DNA of 7,979 nucleotides from Streptococcaceae bacterium (lineage in GTDB: Bacteria > Bacillota > Bacilli > Lactobacillales > Streptococcaceae), in NCBI GenBank assembly GCA_902836505.1, contig CADFQU010000035.1:1-7979 (forward strand), read 5' to 3'. Shown one piece after another: positions 1 through 7,526 of this stretch (position 1 is the first letter of the stretch; the number at the start of each line of letters is the position of its first letter). The notes beneath the pieces are model-generated. The model was not told the DNA's origin. It searched no databases and was given only the letters and a program-made list of their open reading frames with translations. The translations under genes were made by a program, and so were the position numbers.

Positions 1-68
1 GGCGCAAGCGATTCTCTTGCCTCAGCCTCCTGAGTAGCTGGGACCACAGGTGTGTGCCACCACACCCA
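1..68 (-). mobile_element. Human/primate Alu SINE fragment (non-bacterial, chimeric)
   Basis: These bases read as the antisense strand of the Alu consensus: AGCGATTCTC, then GCCTCAGCCTCCTGAGTAGC, then TGGGACCACAGG and GCCACCACACCC. I recognise this block from memory of the Alu left/right monomer. Differences from the young consensus are mostly CpG decay (TGTGTGCC for CGCGCGCC, CACACCC for CACGCCC), as expected of a real, aged genomic copy. Homology stops at about base 68; from base 69 the sequence is in frame with a bacterial gene on the minus strand. Alu elements derive from 7SL RNA and occur only in primates, so this is host DNA joined to a bacterial contig, not an element of the bacterium. 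The number of reads supporting the join cannot be seen here. Confidence 0.92.
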
Positions 69-263
69 TAAATCTGTCCCATGGCCGCGATAGGTTTTGG
101 CAAAGGAATTAAACAACTGAAATTCAACTTCTGTCGGATCCTCTCCAAAAATAGAAGAGACAATTTTTCCAATACGAACAGCTCCAGCAGTGTGGCTACT
201 AGAAGGTCCAATCATAACCGGTCCAATAATATCAAATACGGATTGGAATTTAAGCGAATTCAT
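69..263 (-). CDS. sdaAB: L-serine dehydratase, iron-sulfur type, beta subunit (5' part, truncated by the Alu junction)
   Basis: Reading the minus strand from an ATG at 263 gives 65 codons beginning [20 protein letters not shown], with the family's signature SSSHTAG (about residues 21-27) and later [14 protein letters not shown]. These features mark the beta subunit of the two-subunit [4Fe-4S] L-serine dehydratase, which deaminates L-serine to pyruvate and ammonia in the cytoplasm with the alpha subunit (sdaAA). The family is usually about 220 residues, so roughly 70% is missing. After Leu65 the frame continues into Alu sequence (Trp-Val...), which is not bacterial. A Shine-Dalgarno AAGGAG (plus-strand complement at 271-276) lies 7 nt before the ATG, fixing the start. 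In pneumococcus sdhA-sdhB lies beside a LysM protein gene, matching the neighbour here. There is no internal frameshift; the truncation comes from the foreign junction. Confidence 0.9.
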
Positions 264-293
264 CAGTCAGCTCCTTAGGGTTTCTTTTCTTTC

Positions 294-302
294 ATTATAA
301 CA
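294..302 (-). promoter_or_regulatory. Extended -10 promoter for sdaAB
   Basis: On the minus strand the sequence reads TGTTATAAT, a perfect TATAAT preceded by the TGn extension. It lies 31 bases upstream of the sdaAB ATG, giving a leader of about 24 nt that contains the AAGGAG ribosome site. No good -35 box is visible 16-18 bases upstream, which is acceptable for extended -10 promoters in streptococci. The call rests on motif match and position only. Confidence 0.5.
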
Positions 303-409
303 AATCTAGGGCATGTTTTCTTCTATTTAAGAGGGAAATTTTGTTTTAACCTTAAAAGATACTTAAAACTAGTTTATTTGAGGTGTTTTTTATTCTTGCT
401 AACATATTA

Positions 410-468
410 TTGAAACATTTGACGTGATTTCATAAAGTTTTTGAAACATTTCTTCTGTAAGATAAAGA
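410..468 (+). promoter_or_regulatory. Tandem promoter-like repeats upstream of the LysM gene
   Basis: The 11-mer TTGAAACATTT occurs at 410-420 and again at 441-451, 31 bases (about three helical turns) apart. Each copy is followed after 11-12 bases by TAAAG (433-437 and 463-467), so the whole unit TTGAAACATTT-N11/12-TAAAG is duplicated. TTGAAA resembles a -35 box and the TAAAG segments sit at -10 distance, though the -10 match is weak. They may be two weak promoters or a repeated activator site. In S. pneumoniae a LysM protein gene next to sdhB (spr0096) belongs, from memory, to the VicRK (WalRK) regulon. I looked for its direct-repeat box TGTWAH-N5-TGTWAH here and did not find a good match. 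Confidence 0.4.
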
Positions 469-493
469 ACATACAGAAAAGGAGTGTAAAACC

Positions 494-1021
494 ATGAATA
501 AAAAAATCTTTGTAAAACGTTTTATCGGACTGAGCTTATTATCAGGAATGTTTATTCCCGTCTTTGCCAGTGCAGAATCTTACACTGTAAAGTCAGGTGA
601 TACCTTATCAGCTATTGCTAAAGAGAAGAATACAACGGTTGATGCGATTGCTAAGAAAAATAAGATTAGCAATGTCAACCTCATTACAGTTGGTCAAGTT
701 TTAGAGATTGAAGATGACAAGGCAACAACTAATACTACAGAGCAAGCAACCACTACACAAGCAACCACTACGGTATCTGCTTCAGATGGCTTGAGTGCCG
801 AAGATGCAGCGGCTAAAGAATGGATTGCCCAGAAAGAATCAAGTGGCAGTTACACAGCACAAAATGGCCAATATTATGGTCGTTATCAGTTGTCGCTTTC
901 TTATTTAAACGGTGACTTGTCAACAGAAAACCAGGAAAAAGTAGCCAATCAATATGTTGTCAACCGATATGGATCATGGTCGGCGGCTAAAAACTTCTGG
1001 CTAGCCAATGGCTGGTATTAA
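494..1021 (+). CDS. Secreted LysM-domain cell-wall protein with lysozyme/Rpf-like C-terminus
   Basis: The product is a 175-residue exported protein. Residues 1-27 form a signal peptide: a lysine-rich start, a hydrophobic core IGLSLLSGMFIPVF, and a signal peptidase I site ASA before Glu28. Residues 29-73 are one LysM domain (SYTVKSGDTLSAIAKE ... LITVGQVLEI), which binds peptidoglycan glycan chains. Residues 74-100 are a Thr/Ala/Gln linker with a small repeat. Residues 105-175 resemble the transglycosylase-like fold of Apf/Rpf-type proteins: AQKESSGSY with Glu115 as the likely catalytic acid, then YYGRYQLS and the terminal GSWSAAKNFWLANGWY. The start is supported by AAGGAG at 479-484, 9 nt before the ATG. 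It is a single-gene unit with its own terminator. Peptidoglycan binding is well supported by family; lytic activity is inferred. It is similar in context to pneumococcal spr0096/SP_0107. Confidence 0.9.
   Translation: MNKKIFVKRFIGLSLLSGMFIPVFASAESYTVKSGDTLSAIAKEKNTTVDAIAKKNKISNVNLITVGQVLEIEDDKATTNTTEQATTTQATTTVSASDGLSAEDAAAKEWIAQKESSGSYTAQNGQYYGRYQLSLSYLNGDLSTENQEKVANQYVVNRYGSWSAAKNFWLANGWY
743..771 (+). repeat. Tandem 15-nt repeat in the LysM protein linker
   Basis: The unit CAAGCAACCACTACA occurs at 743-757 and is followed at once by a 14/15 match at 758-771. It is in frame and encodes QATTT twice (residues 84-93). It lies in the disordered linker between the LysM and C-terminal domains, where repeat-number change would alter spacer length without breaking a fold. 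Confidence 0.85.
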
Positions 1022-1029
1022 AGTAGATG

Positions 1030-1057
1030 AAAGAGTTCAGAAATTGGATTCTTTTTT
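1030..1057 (+). terminator. Intrinsic terminator after the LysM gene
   Basis: The arms AAAGAGTTCA (1030-1039) and TGGATTCTTT (1045-1054) form a 10-bp stem with two G-U pairs around the 5-nt loop GAAAT. The stem runs into a T tract (1052-1057). It begins 9 bases after the stop codon and separates this transcript from mnmA. Confidence 0.7.
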
Positions 1058-1059
1058 GA

Positions 1060-1089
1060 TTTACACACTTGTAAACATATAGATACAAT
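1060..1089 (+). promoter_or_regulatory. Palindrome TTTACA-N4-TGTAAA over a possible upstream mnmA promoter
   Basis: TTTACA (1060-1065) and TGTAAA (1070-1075) form a perfect 6-bp inverted repeat with a 4-nt spacer. The left arm can also serve as a -35 box, with TACAAT (1084-1089) as -10 at an 18-base spacing. This arrangement would suit a repressor site over the promoter. The same half-sites recur before gdpP (4928-4957). The regulator is not identifiable from the sequence. Confidence 0.35.
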
Positions 1090-1115
1090 AGCCAATAAGA
1101 AGGATGGCAAGATGC

Positions 1116-1144
1116 TTGTTTTCTACTATAAAGCGTGTTACAAT
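1116..1144 (+). promoter_or_regulatory. mnmA promoter
   Basis: TTGTTT (1116-1121), a 17-base spacer and TACAAT (1139-1144), with TGT before the -10 giving the TGn extension. Transcription would start near 1151, leaving a leader of about 75 nt that holds the tandem hairpin repeats. The ribosome site for mnmA is GGGAG at 1215-1219, 6 nt before its ATG. Confidence 0.6.
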
Positions 1145-1158
1145 TGATAATGCTCAAA

Positions 1159-1199
1159 ACGACCTTCAATCGTTGAAGCAAACCACGACCTTCAATCGT
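1159..1199 (+). repeat. Two tandem hairpin-forming 15-nt repeats in the mnmA leader
   Basis: ACGACCTTCAATCGT occurs exactly at 1159-1173 and 1185-1199, a 26-base period. Each copy can fold as ACGA/TCGT around a 7-nt loop, and the flanking base extends the pair differently in each copy: AACGA/TCGTT in the first, CACGA/TCGTG in the second. Competing folds exist: CTTCAA (1164-1169) with TTGAAG (1173-1178), TTGAAG with CTTCAA (1190-1195), and TCGT (1196-1199) with a third ACGA (1205-1208) just before the ribosome site. The repeat is visible directly; its role is unknown. Confidence 0.8.
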
Positions 1200-1201
1200 G
1201 A

Positions 1202-2345
<1,144 letters not shown>

Positions 2346-2347
<2 letters not shown>

Positions 2348-2376
2348 ATTGACAAATTTTGTCAATTTGCTACAAT
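2346..2376 (+). promoter_or_regulatory. Promoter of the Nudix-mnmG operon with overlapping palindrome
   Basis: TTGACA (2349-2354), a 16-base spacer and TACAAT (2371-2376), with TGC before the -10 giving an extended -10: a strong housekeeping promoter by sequence. A perfect inverted repeat overlaps its -35 and spacer: AAATTGACAAA (2346-2356) and TTTGTCAATTT (2358-2368), 11-bp arms with one central T. It begins inside the mnmA stop codon. It is AT-rich and not followed by a T tract, so it looks more like an operator than a terminator. Confidence 0.65.
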
Positions 2377-2394
2377 AATAAAAGCAATAGAAAT

Positions 2395-2462
2395 GATGGT
2401 CAAAGCTCATGGATGTTGCAGGCTTTTTTGTCCTGCACTTCTTTGGAGTTTTGACTGTTTTT
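2395..2462 (+). promoter_or_regulatory. Structured leader / possible attenuator upstream of the Nudix gene
   Basis: An outer stem pairs GTCAAAGCTC (2399-2408) with GAGTTTTGAC (2446-2455), 10 bp with one G-U and a few more wobble pairs outward. Inside it a second stem pairs TGCAGG (2417-2422) with CCTGCA (2432-2437). The outer stem is followed by TGTTTTTG (2456-2463), a short U run, so the whole resembles a weak intrinsic terminator between the promoter and the first gene. The 5' arm AAAGC (2402-2406) could instead pair with GCTTT (2422-2426), a competing fold. It could end part of the mnmA read-through, or attenuate Nudix-mnmG. It matches no riboswitch class I recognise. Confidence 0.45.
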
Positions 2463-2485
2463 GTGTCGTTTCGAAAGGAAGTAAC

Positions 2486-2941
2486 ATGCAAGAACAGGAT
2501 TTTCGGACCAAGTCAAACCAAACGGTTTTTGGTGTGAGAGCGACTGCTTTGATTGTAAAAGACAATCGCTTGTTAGTCGTAGAAGATGAGGACGGTTTTT
2601 ATACAATCGGAGGTGCTATTCAAGTGGATGAAGCTACTGAAGATGCGGTGGTTCGAGAAGTAAAAGAAGAACTGGGTGTCAAATCTAGAGCGGTTCAGTT
2701 AGCTTTCATTGTTGAAAATCGCTTTGAACAAGCTGGGGTCCACTATCATAATATCGAGTTCCATTATTTAGTGGACTTGCTGAAAGATGCACCGTTAACC
2801 ATGCAAGAAGATGCGAAGTCATTACCTTGCCGGTGGCTTGCTTTAGAAGACTTATCTACTATTGATCTGAAACCGGCATTTTTAAAAAACGCTTTACCAG
2901 ATTGGGACGGACAATTACGACACATCCATCTTAAAGAATAG
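2486..2941 (+). CDS. Nudix (MutT-like) hydrolase
   Basis: A 151-residue cytoplasmic protein with one Nudix domain. The Nudix box matches the G-x5-E-x7-REUxEExGU consensus exactly: Gly43, Glu49, then REVKEELGV at residues 57-65, where the glutamates bind the Mg2+ that drives hydrolysis of a nucleoside diphosphate linked to another moiety. The substrate cannot be told from sequence. The start at 2486 is preferred over an in-frame ATG at 2393: AAAGGAA (2474-2480) lies 5 nt before it, whereas the upstream ATG has no ribosome site and its codons cover the folded leader. The stop codon overlaps the AGGAG of mnmG, and the ATG of mnmG follows after 8 bases, so the two are surely cotranscribed. A Nudix gene also lies between trmU and gidA in S. 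pneumoniae (from memory). Confidence 0.92.
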   Translation: MQEQDFRTKSNQTVFGVRATALIVKDNRLLVVEDEDGFYTIGGAIQVDEATEDAVVREVKEELGVKSRAVQLAFIVENRFEQAGVHYHNIEFHYLVDLLKDAPLTMQEDAKSLPCRWLALEDLSTIDLKPAFLKNALPDWDGQLRHIHLKE

Positions 2942-2949
2942 GAGAAAAA

Positions 2950-4863
2950 ATGACTTATAATTTTATAGAAGAATACGATATTATTGTAATCGGAGCGGGG
3001 CATGCGGGTGTAGAAGCTTCGCTTGCTGCGAGCCGGATGGGTTGTAAAGTTTTACTTGCAACCATAAATATAGAAATGTTGGCGTTTTTGCCATGTAATC
3101 CTTCAATTGGTGGTTCTGCAAAAGGGATTGTGGTCCGTGAGGTAGATGCACTCGGCGGTGAGATGGCCAAGAATATTGACAAATCCTACATTCAAATGAA
3201 GATGTTGAATACAGGAAAGGGTCCAGCAGTCCGTGCACTTCGTGCCCAAGCGGATAAGGAACTTTATTCTAAGGAAATGCGCAAGACAGTTGAGAACCAA
3301 GAAAACTTGACCCTTCGCCAAACCATGATTGATGAAATTTTGGTAGAAGATGGGAAGGTTATTGGTGTTCGAACTGCGACCCACCAAGAATATGGGGCCA
3401 AGGCTGTTATTGTGACGACAGGAACAGCTCTCAGAGGGGAAATTATTATTGGGGATCTTAAGTATTCGTCAGGACCTAACCATAGCCTTGCTTCTATTAA
3501 TTTGGCTGAAAATCTCAAAAATCTTGGACTAGAAATTGGACGGTTCAAAACGGGTACGCCACCACGTGTAAAGGCATCGTCAATCAATTATGACGAAACG
3601 GAAATTCAACCAGGTGATGAGAATCCAAATCACTTTTCTTACAATTCGCGTGACGAGGATTATTTAAAGGATCAAATCCCTTGTTGGTTGACCTATACCA
3701 ATAGTCAAAGCCACGAAATCATCAACAGCAATTTACACCGGGCTCCAATGTTTACAGGTGTTGTAAAGGGAGTTGGGCCTCGCTATTGTCCATCTATTGA
3801 AGATAAGATTGTTCGCTTTGCGGATAAGGAACGTCATCAGCTTTTCCTTGAACCAGAAGGACGCAATACAGAAGAAGTCTATGTCCAAGGCTTGTCAACC
3901 AGTTTACCAGAGGATGTGCAACGAGATCTTGTCCATTCTATTAAGGGATTGGAAAATGCTGAGATGATGCGAACGGGTTATGCGATTGAGTATGATATGG
4001 TTCTTCCACATCAATTGCGGGCAACTTTAGAAACCAAGAAAATCTCAGGTCTCTTTACAGCAGGCCAAACCAATGGAACATCTGGCTATGAGGAAGCTGC
4101 TGGCCAAGGAATTGTGGCAGGGATTAATGCTGCCCTAAAAATTCAAGGAAAACCAGAGCTCATCTTGAAACGGAGTGATGGTTATATTGGAGTCATGATT
4201 GATGACTTGGTAACCAAGGGGACAGTTGAGCCCTATCGTTTGTTAACAAGTCGTGCTGAATATCGTTTGATTCTTCGTCATGATAATGCAGATATGCGCT
4301 TGACAGAAATCGGTCGCGAGGTTGGTCTAGTTGACGACGAACGTTGGGCACGTTTTGAAACCAAGAAGTATCAGTTTGAAAATGAAATGAAGCGCCTTGA
4401 CAGTATCAAGTTAAAACCTGTAAAGGAAACGAACGAGAAAGTTTCAGCGCTAGGCTTTAAACCATTGACAGATGCTGTCACAGCCAAAGAATTCTTGAGA
4501 AGACCAGAAGTATCGTATCAAGATGTTGTCAACTTTATCGGACCAGCTGCTGAGGAGCTAGATGATAAGATTATCGAGTTGATCGAAACTGAAATTAAGT
4601 ACGAGGGTTATATCTCAAAAGCTTTAGATCAGGTTGAAAAAATGAAGCGAATGGAAGAAAAACGAATTCCTGCCAATATTGACTGGGATGATATTGACTC
4701 CATCGCAACAGAAGCTCGTCAAAAGTTCAAACTGATTAATCCAGAGACAATTGGTCAAGCTAGTCGGATTTCAGGTGTCAACCCAGCCGACATTTCTATC
4801 TTGATGGTTTATCTTGAAGGCAAGAGTCGGAGCATTTCTAAGAATCAAGAAAAAGAATCCTAA
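2950..4863 (+). CDS. mnmG: tRNA uridine-5-carboxymethylaminomethyl modification enzyme MnmG (GidA)
   Basis: MnmG is an FAD- and NADH-using protein that, in a complex with the GTPase MnmE, adds the carboxymethylaminomethyl group to C5 of wobble U34 in tRNAs reading NNA/NNG codons. The 637-residue length is typical. Landmarks: the FAD dinucleotide-binding motif [10 protein letters not shown] (15-24); CNPSIGG with conserved Cys49; [14 protein letters not shown] with the FAD domain; [13 protein letters not shown] with conserved Cys280; [21 protein letters not shown], the second FAD-contacting segment; SRAEYRL (434-440), a family signature; and a helical C-terminal domain (about 550-630, KYEGYISKA through [14 protein letters not shown]) that in the family contacts MnmE and tRNA. 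AGGAG (2940-2944) lies 5 nt before the ATG and overlaps the Nudix stop. The gene ends in an intrinsic terminator. Complete, with no missing key residue. Confidence 0.97.
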   Translation: MTYNFIEEYDIIVIGAGHAGVEASLAASRMGCKVLLATINIEMLAFLPCNPSIGGSAKGIVVREVDALGGEMAKNIDKSYIQMKMLNTGKGPAVRALRAQADKELYSKEMRKTVENQENLTLRQTMIDEILVEDGKVIGVRTATHQEYGAKAVIVTTGTALRGEIIIGDLKYSSGPNHSLASINLAENLKNLGLEIGRFKTGTPPRVKASSINYDETEIQPGDENPNHFSYNSRDEDYLKDQIPCWLTYTNSQSHEIINSNLHRAPMFTGVVKGVGPRYCPSIEDKIVRFADKERHQLFLEPEGRNTEEVYVQGLSTSLPEDVQRDLVHSIKGLENAEMMRTGYAIEYDMVLPHQLRATLETKKISGLFTAGQTNGTSGYEEAAGQGIVAGINAALKIQGKPELILKRSDGYIGVMIDDLVTKGTVEPYRLLTSRAEYRLILRHDNADMRLTEIGREVGLVDDERWARFETKKYQFENEMKRLDSIKLKPVKETNEKVSALGFKPLTDAVTAKEFLRRPEVSYQDVVNFIGPAAEELDDKIIELIETEIKYEGYISKALDQVEKMKRMEEKRIPANIDWDDIDSIATEARQKFKLINPETIGQASRISGVNPADISILMVYLEGKSRSISKNQEKES

Positions 4864-4885
4864 CTTATCATGATGTAAATATGTG

Positions 4886-4914
4886 GAAGAGGTAGCCAAA
4901 TAGCTACTTCTTTT
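4886..4914 (+). terminator. Intrinsic terminator after mnmG
   Basis: GAAGAGGTAGC (4886-4896) pairs with GCTACTTCTTT (4903-4913) as an 11-bp stem with two G-U pairs and loop CAAATA, running into TTTTC and a T-rich stretch. It starts 23 bases after the mnmG stop, closing the Nudix-mnmG operon and separating it from gdpP. Confidence 0.8.
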
Positions 4915-4927
4915 CTCGTTTTACTAT

Positions 4928-4959
4928 ATATTTACAATGGTGTAAATATGCTTTACACC
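4928..4959 (+). promoter_or_regulatory. Overlapping palindromes with a GlnR/TnrA-box match upstream of gdpP
   Basis: Three alternating half-sites occur: TTTACA (4931-4936), TGTAAA (4941-4946) and TTTACA (4952-4957). The first two form ATATTTACA-ATGG-TGTAAATAT (9-bp arms); the last two form GGTGTAAA-TATGC-TTTACACC (8-bp arms). Within the latter, TGTAA-N7-TTACA at 4941-4957 fits the GlnR/TnrA consensus TGTNA-N7-TNACA exactly. TGTAAATATG also occurs at 4874-4883. The cluster lies about 90 bases upstream of the gdpP -10, farther than a typical repressor site. Bases 4960-5048, between it and the promoter, hold no feature I can name. As RNA, the second palindrome could be a hairpin, but its following U run is short. 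Confidence 0.4.
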
Positions 4960-5048
4960 GTTTGACAAATGAGCTACCGGACCTTGATCCCTGTCAGCTT
5001 TTTCTTTGGTGGAAAGGCTTGACTGGCCTCGCATTTTCTTATGTTTTA

Positions 5049-5057
5049 TGGTATAAT
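5049..5057 (+). promoter_or_regulatory. Extended -10 promoter of the gdpP-rplI-dnaB operon
   Basis: TGGTATAAT is a perfect TATAAT preceded by the TGn extension. No -35 at 16-18 bases is convincing; TTGACT (5019-5024) is 27 bases away, too far. The predicted transcript start near 5064 leaves about 13 nt before the chosen gdpP start. In-frame ATGs at 5041 and 5059 lie at or before the transcript start, so they are excluded. Confidence 0.65.
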
Positions 5058-5076
5058 GGCCCAACAGAGGTTTATG

Positions 5077-7053
5077 ATGAAAAAATTTCGTATGACTCCT
5101 ATCCATTATTGTATGGTAGGTTTGTTAGCATTTATTATATTAGCCATCAGTTCCAGATTATTGGGTGGCACAATTGCAAATTTATTTGTGATTCTGTTGA
5201 TTCTTTCCGGTGTCATCTATCTCTTTCTTCATCAATTAAAGCAAGTAGAATTGGATGAGCTAGAACAAATTCACTATGTCAATCATCAGGCTGAAAATGG
5301 GTTGGCCTCGCTACTGGATAAAATGCCAGTTGGTGTAATCAAGGTAAACGGTGAAACCAATGAAGTTGAGTGGTTCAATCCTTATGCGGAGTTGATTTTC
5401 TCCACTGAGGATGGGCAATTCGATGTGGAATACCTGCAACAAGTGTTGGCGATCCCTTTTGAAGGGAAAGGCCATTATGCAACCATTGGAGATAAGAAAT
5501 ATTCTGTTTATCTAGATTCCCAGGCCAGTGTCGTTTATTTTTTTGATGCGTCTAGTGAGTATGAGGCCAACGTTGGTCTTGTAACGACTAGGCCGGTCAT
5601 CGGGATTATGTCTGTAGACAACTATGATGATTTAGAAGATGTTGTGTCTGATTCAGATATCAGTAGCATCAATGGATTTATTGCAAACTTTGTTGAAGAA
5701 TTCTCGGAAAAATACCATATGTTTTATCGAAGAGTTGGGATGGATCGTTTTTATCTCTTTACCGACTATACGGTTCTTGAACAATTAATAGAATCCAAAT
5801 TTTCTATTATTGACCAATTCCGTGAGGAAGCGAAAAATCGTGAATTACCCATTACGGTAAGTATGGGATTTTCATACGGAGATGGCAATCATGATGAAAT
5901 TGGTAGAGTTGCTTTATCGAATCTAAACTTAGCTGAGGTACGAGGGGGCGACCAAGCGGTTGTGAAAGAAAAAGAAGAAGGTAAGGATCCTATTTTCTTT
6001 GGAGGCGGGACAGCCTCTGCTATCAAGCGCACCCGTACACGAACTCGTGCGATGATGACAGCTATTTCCGAAAAAATTAAATCGGTTGATCAAGTATTTG
6101 TTGTTGGCCACAAAAAATTAGACATGGATGCTTTGGGGGCATCGATTGGGATGCAATTATTTGCAAACAATATCAACGAACGCTCTTATGCAGTTTATGA
6201 TGATACGTCTATGGCTCAGGATATCGAACGAGCAGTTGAAAAAATTCAATCAGATGGAGCGACTAAACTCGTAACGGTTTCAGATGCTCTACGGATGGTA
6301 ACCGATCAATCCCTTTTGATTATGGTAGACCATTCGAAGACAGCTCTCACGCTTTCAAATGATTTGTATGAGAAGTTTTCCCAAGTCATTGTCATTGATC
6401 ACCATAGACGGGATGAAGACTTCCCTGAAAATGCCATGATCACTTATATTGAAAGTGGCGCAAGTAGTGCAAGTGAGTTGGTTACGGAATTGCTTCAGTT
6501 CCAGAATTCTAAGAAGAACCGCTTGAATAAGATTCAAGCCAGTGTTTTGATGGCTGGAATTATGTTGGATACCAAGAATTTCTCTGTTCGCGTAACGAGC
6601 CGTACATTTGATGTAGCTAGTTATTTAAGAAGCCGAGGCAGTGATAGTGTCCTCATCCAGGAAATTTCAGCTATTAACTTCGATGAGTACCGTGAAGTTA
6701 ATGAATTGATCCTAAATGGTCAAATGGTCTTCCCACATATTATTGTGGCAACAGGAGCAGCAGATGTTCCTTATGGAACGGTTACCATTAGTAAAGCAGC
6801 CGATAGTATGTTGGCCATGTCCAAAATTGAAGCGACCTTTGTCATTGCTCTGAATGAACAAGGAAGCATTTCCATTTCAGCACGAAGCAGAAGCAAAGTC
6901 AACGTGCAAAAAATTATGGAGCAAATGGGAGGCGGAGGTCACTTTAATTCGGCGGCTTCTCAATTGGCAGATGTAACCATCGATCAGGTTCGTGCTCAGT
7001 TGATTGACTGTATTCAAGAAGAGGTCCAAAAGGATAAGGAGGAAGAAGAATGA
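5077..7053 (+). CDS. gdpP: Cyclic-di-AMP phosphodiesterase GdpP (DHH/DHHA1 family, membrane-bound)
   Basis: GdpP (Pde1 in pneumococcus) hydrolyses the second messenger c-di-AMP to pApA at the membrane. The 658-residue protein has the family order: two N-terminal membrane helices (about 13-26 and 35-51), a PAS-like domain (about 70-165), a degenerate GGDEF domain (about 172-300) in which the GGDEF position reads GMDRF (221-225), then DHH and DHHA1 domains. Metal-binding residues are present: [10 protein letters not shown] (His345, Asp349, Asp351), MVDHSK (Asp418), VIDHHRR (Asp441-His442-His443), LDTKNF (Asp498) and the DHHA1 motif [11 protein letters not shown] (618-628). The start at 5077 is chosen because AGAGG (5066-5070) gives a spacing of 6 nt; the adjacent ATG at 5074 would leave only 3. 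The stop overlaps the rplI start by 4 bases. In streptococci, loss of this enzyme raises c-di-AMP and affects beta-lactam and stress responses. No defect is seen. Confidence 0.96.
   Translation: MKKFRMTPIHYCMVGLLAFIILAISSRLLGGTIANLFVILLILSGVIYLFLHQLKQVELDELEQIHYVNHQAENGLASLLDKMPVGVIKVNGETNEVEWFNPYAELIFSTEDGQFDVEYLQQVLAIPFEGKGHYATIGDKKYSVYLDSQASVVYFFDASSEYEANVGLVTTRPVIGIMSVDNYDDLEDVVSDSDISSINGFIANFVEEFSEKYHMFYRRVGMDRFYLFTDYTVLEQLIESKFSIIDQFREEAKNRELPITVSMGFSYGDGNHDEIGRVALSNLNLAEVRGGDQAVVKEKEEGKDPIFFGGGTASAIKRTRTRTRAMMTAISEKIKSVDQVFVVGHKKLDMDALGASIGMQLFANNINERSYAVYDDTSMAQDIERAVEKIQSDGATKLVTVSDALRMVTDQSLLIMVDHSKTALTLSNDLYEKFSQVIVIDHHRRDEDFPENAMITYIESGASSASELVTELLQFQNSKKNRLNKIQASVLMAGIMLDTKNFSVRVTSRTFDVASYLRSRGSDSVLIQEISAINFDEYREVNELILNGQMVFPHIIVATGAADVPYGTVTISKAADSMLAMSKIEATFVIALNEQGSISISARSRSKVNVQKIMEQMGGGGHFNSAASQLADVTIDQVRAQLIDCIQEEVQKDKEEEE
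7036..7042 (+). promoter_or_regulatory. Strong ribosome site for rplI inside the gdpP 3' end
   Basis: AAGGAGG lies 7 nt before the rplI ATG and is part of the codons for the acidic GdpP tail KDKEEEE. The gdpP stop and rplI start share ATGA (7050-7053), so ribosomes ending gdpP can pass directly to rplI, and the site can also recruit new ribosomes for the more abundant ribosomal protein. Confidence 0.8.
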
Positions 7054-7502
7054 AAGTTATCTTTTTAGCAGATGTAAAAGGAAAAGGAAAAAAAGGGGAA
7101 ATTAAAGAAGTCCCAACAGGTTATGCTCAAAACTTTTTGATTAAAAAGAATTTAGCCAAAGAAGCTAACGCCCAAGCGATTGGGGAGCTTCGCGGTAAGC
7201 AAAAATCTGAAGAAAAAGCCCATGCGGAACTAGTCGCAGAAGCGAAAGACATTCAAGCAAAATTAGCAGAAGAAACGACCGTTGTCCAATTTACAGAAAA
7301 AATTGGTCCTGATGGACGTACATTTGGTTCGATTACCAATAAAAAAATTGCAGAAGAACTACAAAAACAATTTGGGATCAAAATCGACAAGCGTCACATT
7401 CAAGTGGCTTCACCCATTCGCTCTGTCGGCTTGATTGATGTGCCTGTTAAAATTTATCAGGATATTACAGGTATTATCCAAATTCGGGTAAACGAAGGTT
7501 AA
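7050..7502 (+). CDS. rplI: 50S ribosomal protein bL9
   Basis: bL9 binds 23S rRNA near the L1 stalk through its N-terminal domain and helps keep reading frame. The 150-residue product has the family layout: a lysine/glycine-rich N-terminal domain starting [20 protein letters not shown] with the signature [13 protein letters not shown] (24-36), a long charged helix (about 40-75), and a C-terminal domain (about 80-148) with [16 protein letters not shown] and the final [15 protein letters not shown]. The start is set by AAGGAGG and the ATGA overlap with gdpP. It is the middle gene of gdpP-rplI-dnaB, a conserved Firmicute order. No promoter or terminator is seen before dnaB, which begins 24 bases later. 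Confidence 0.97.
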   Translation: MKVIFLADVKGKGKKGEIKEVPTGYAQNFLIKKNLAKEANAQAIGELRGKQKSEEKAHAELVAEAKDIQAKLAEETTVVQFTEKIGPDGRTFGSITNKKIAEELQKQFGIKIDKRHIQVASPIRSVGLIDVPVKIYQDITGIIQIRVNEG

Positions 7503-7526
7503 GTAAATCGTTAGAAAGGAATGACT

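Noticed and set aside
81..278. Plus-strand open frame of 65 codons
   Set aside because: It is antisense to the clear sdaAB reading frame, which has family motifs, a ribosome site and a promoter on the minus strand.
987..1181. Minus-strand frame between the LysM gene and mnmA
   Set aside because: It covers the LysM terminator and the mnmA promoter and shows no motif or ribosome site.
2393..2485. In-frame N-terminal extension of the Nudix protein, or a cysteine-rich leader peptide (5 Cys in 31 codons), starting at 2393
   Set aside because: No ribosome site precedes it, it runs into the Nudix frame without a stop (unlike attenuator leader peptides), and the bases are better explained by the paired leader structure.
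4960..5040. Somewhat more GC-rich stretch between mnmG and gdpP as a possible small RNA
   Set aside because: I see no strong stem with a terminator and no promoter giving a defined transcript; TTGACA at 4962-4967 has no matching -10.
5041..5076. Longer gdpP start at ATG 5041 or 5059
   Set aside because: Both lie in or before the TGGTATAAT promoter and its predicted transcript start; the AGAGG site favours 5077.
4962..5258. Overlapping 98-codon frame starting at a TTG upstream of gdpP
   Set aside because: It starts at a TTG without a ribosome site, crosses the promoter, and most of it is an out-of-frame shadow of the gdpP membrane segment; no recognisable family.
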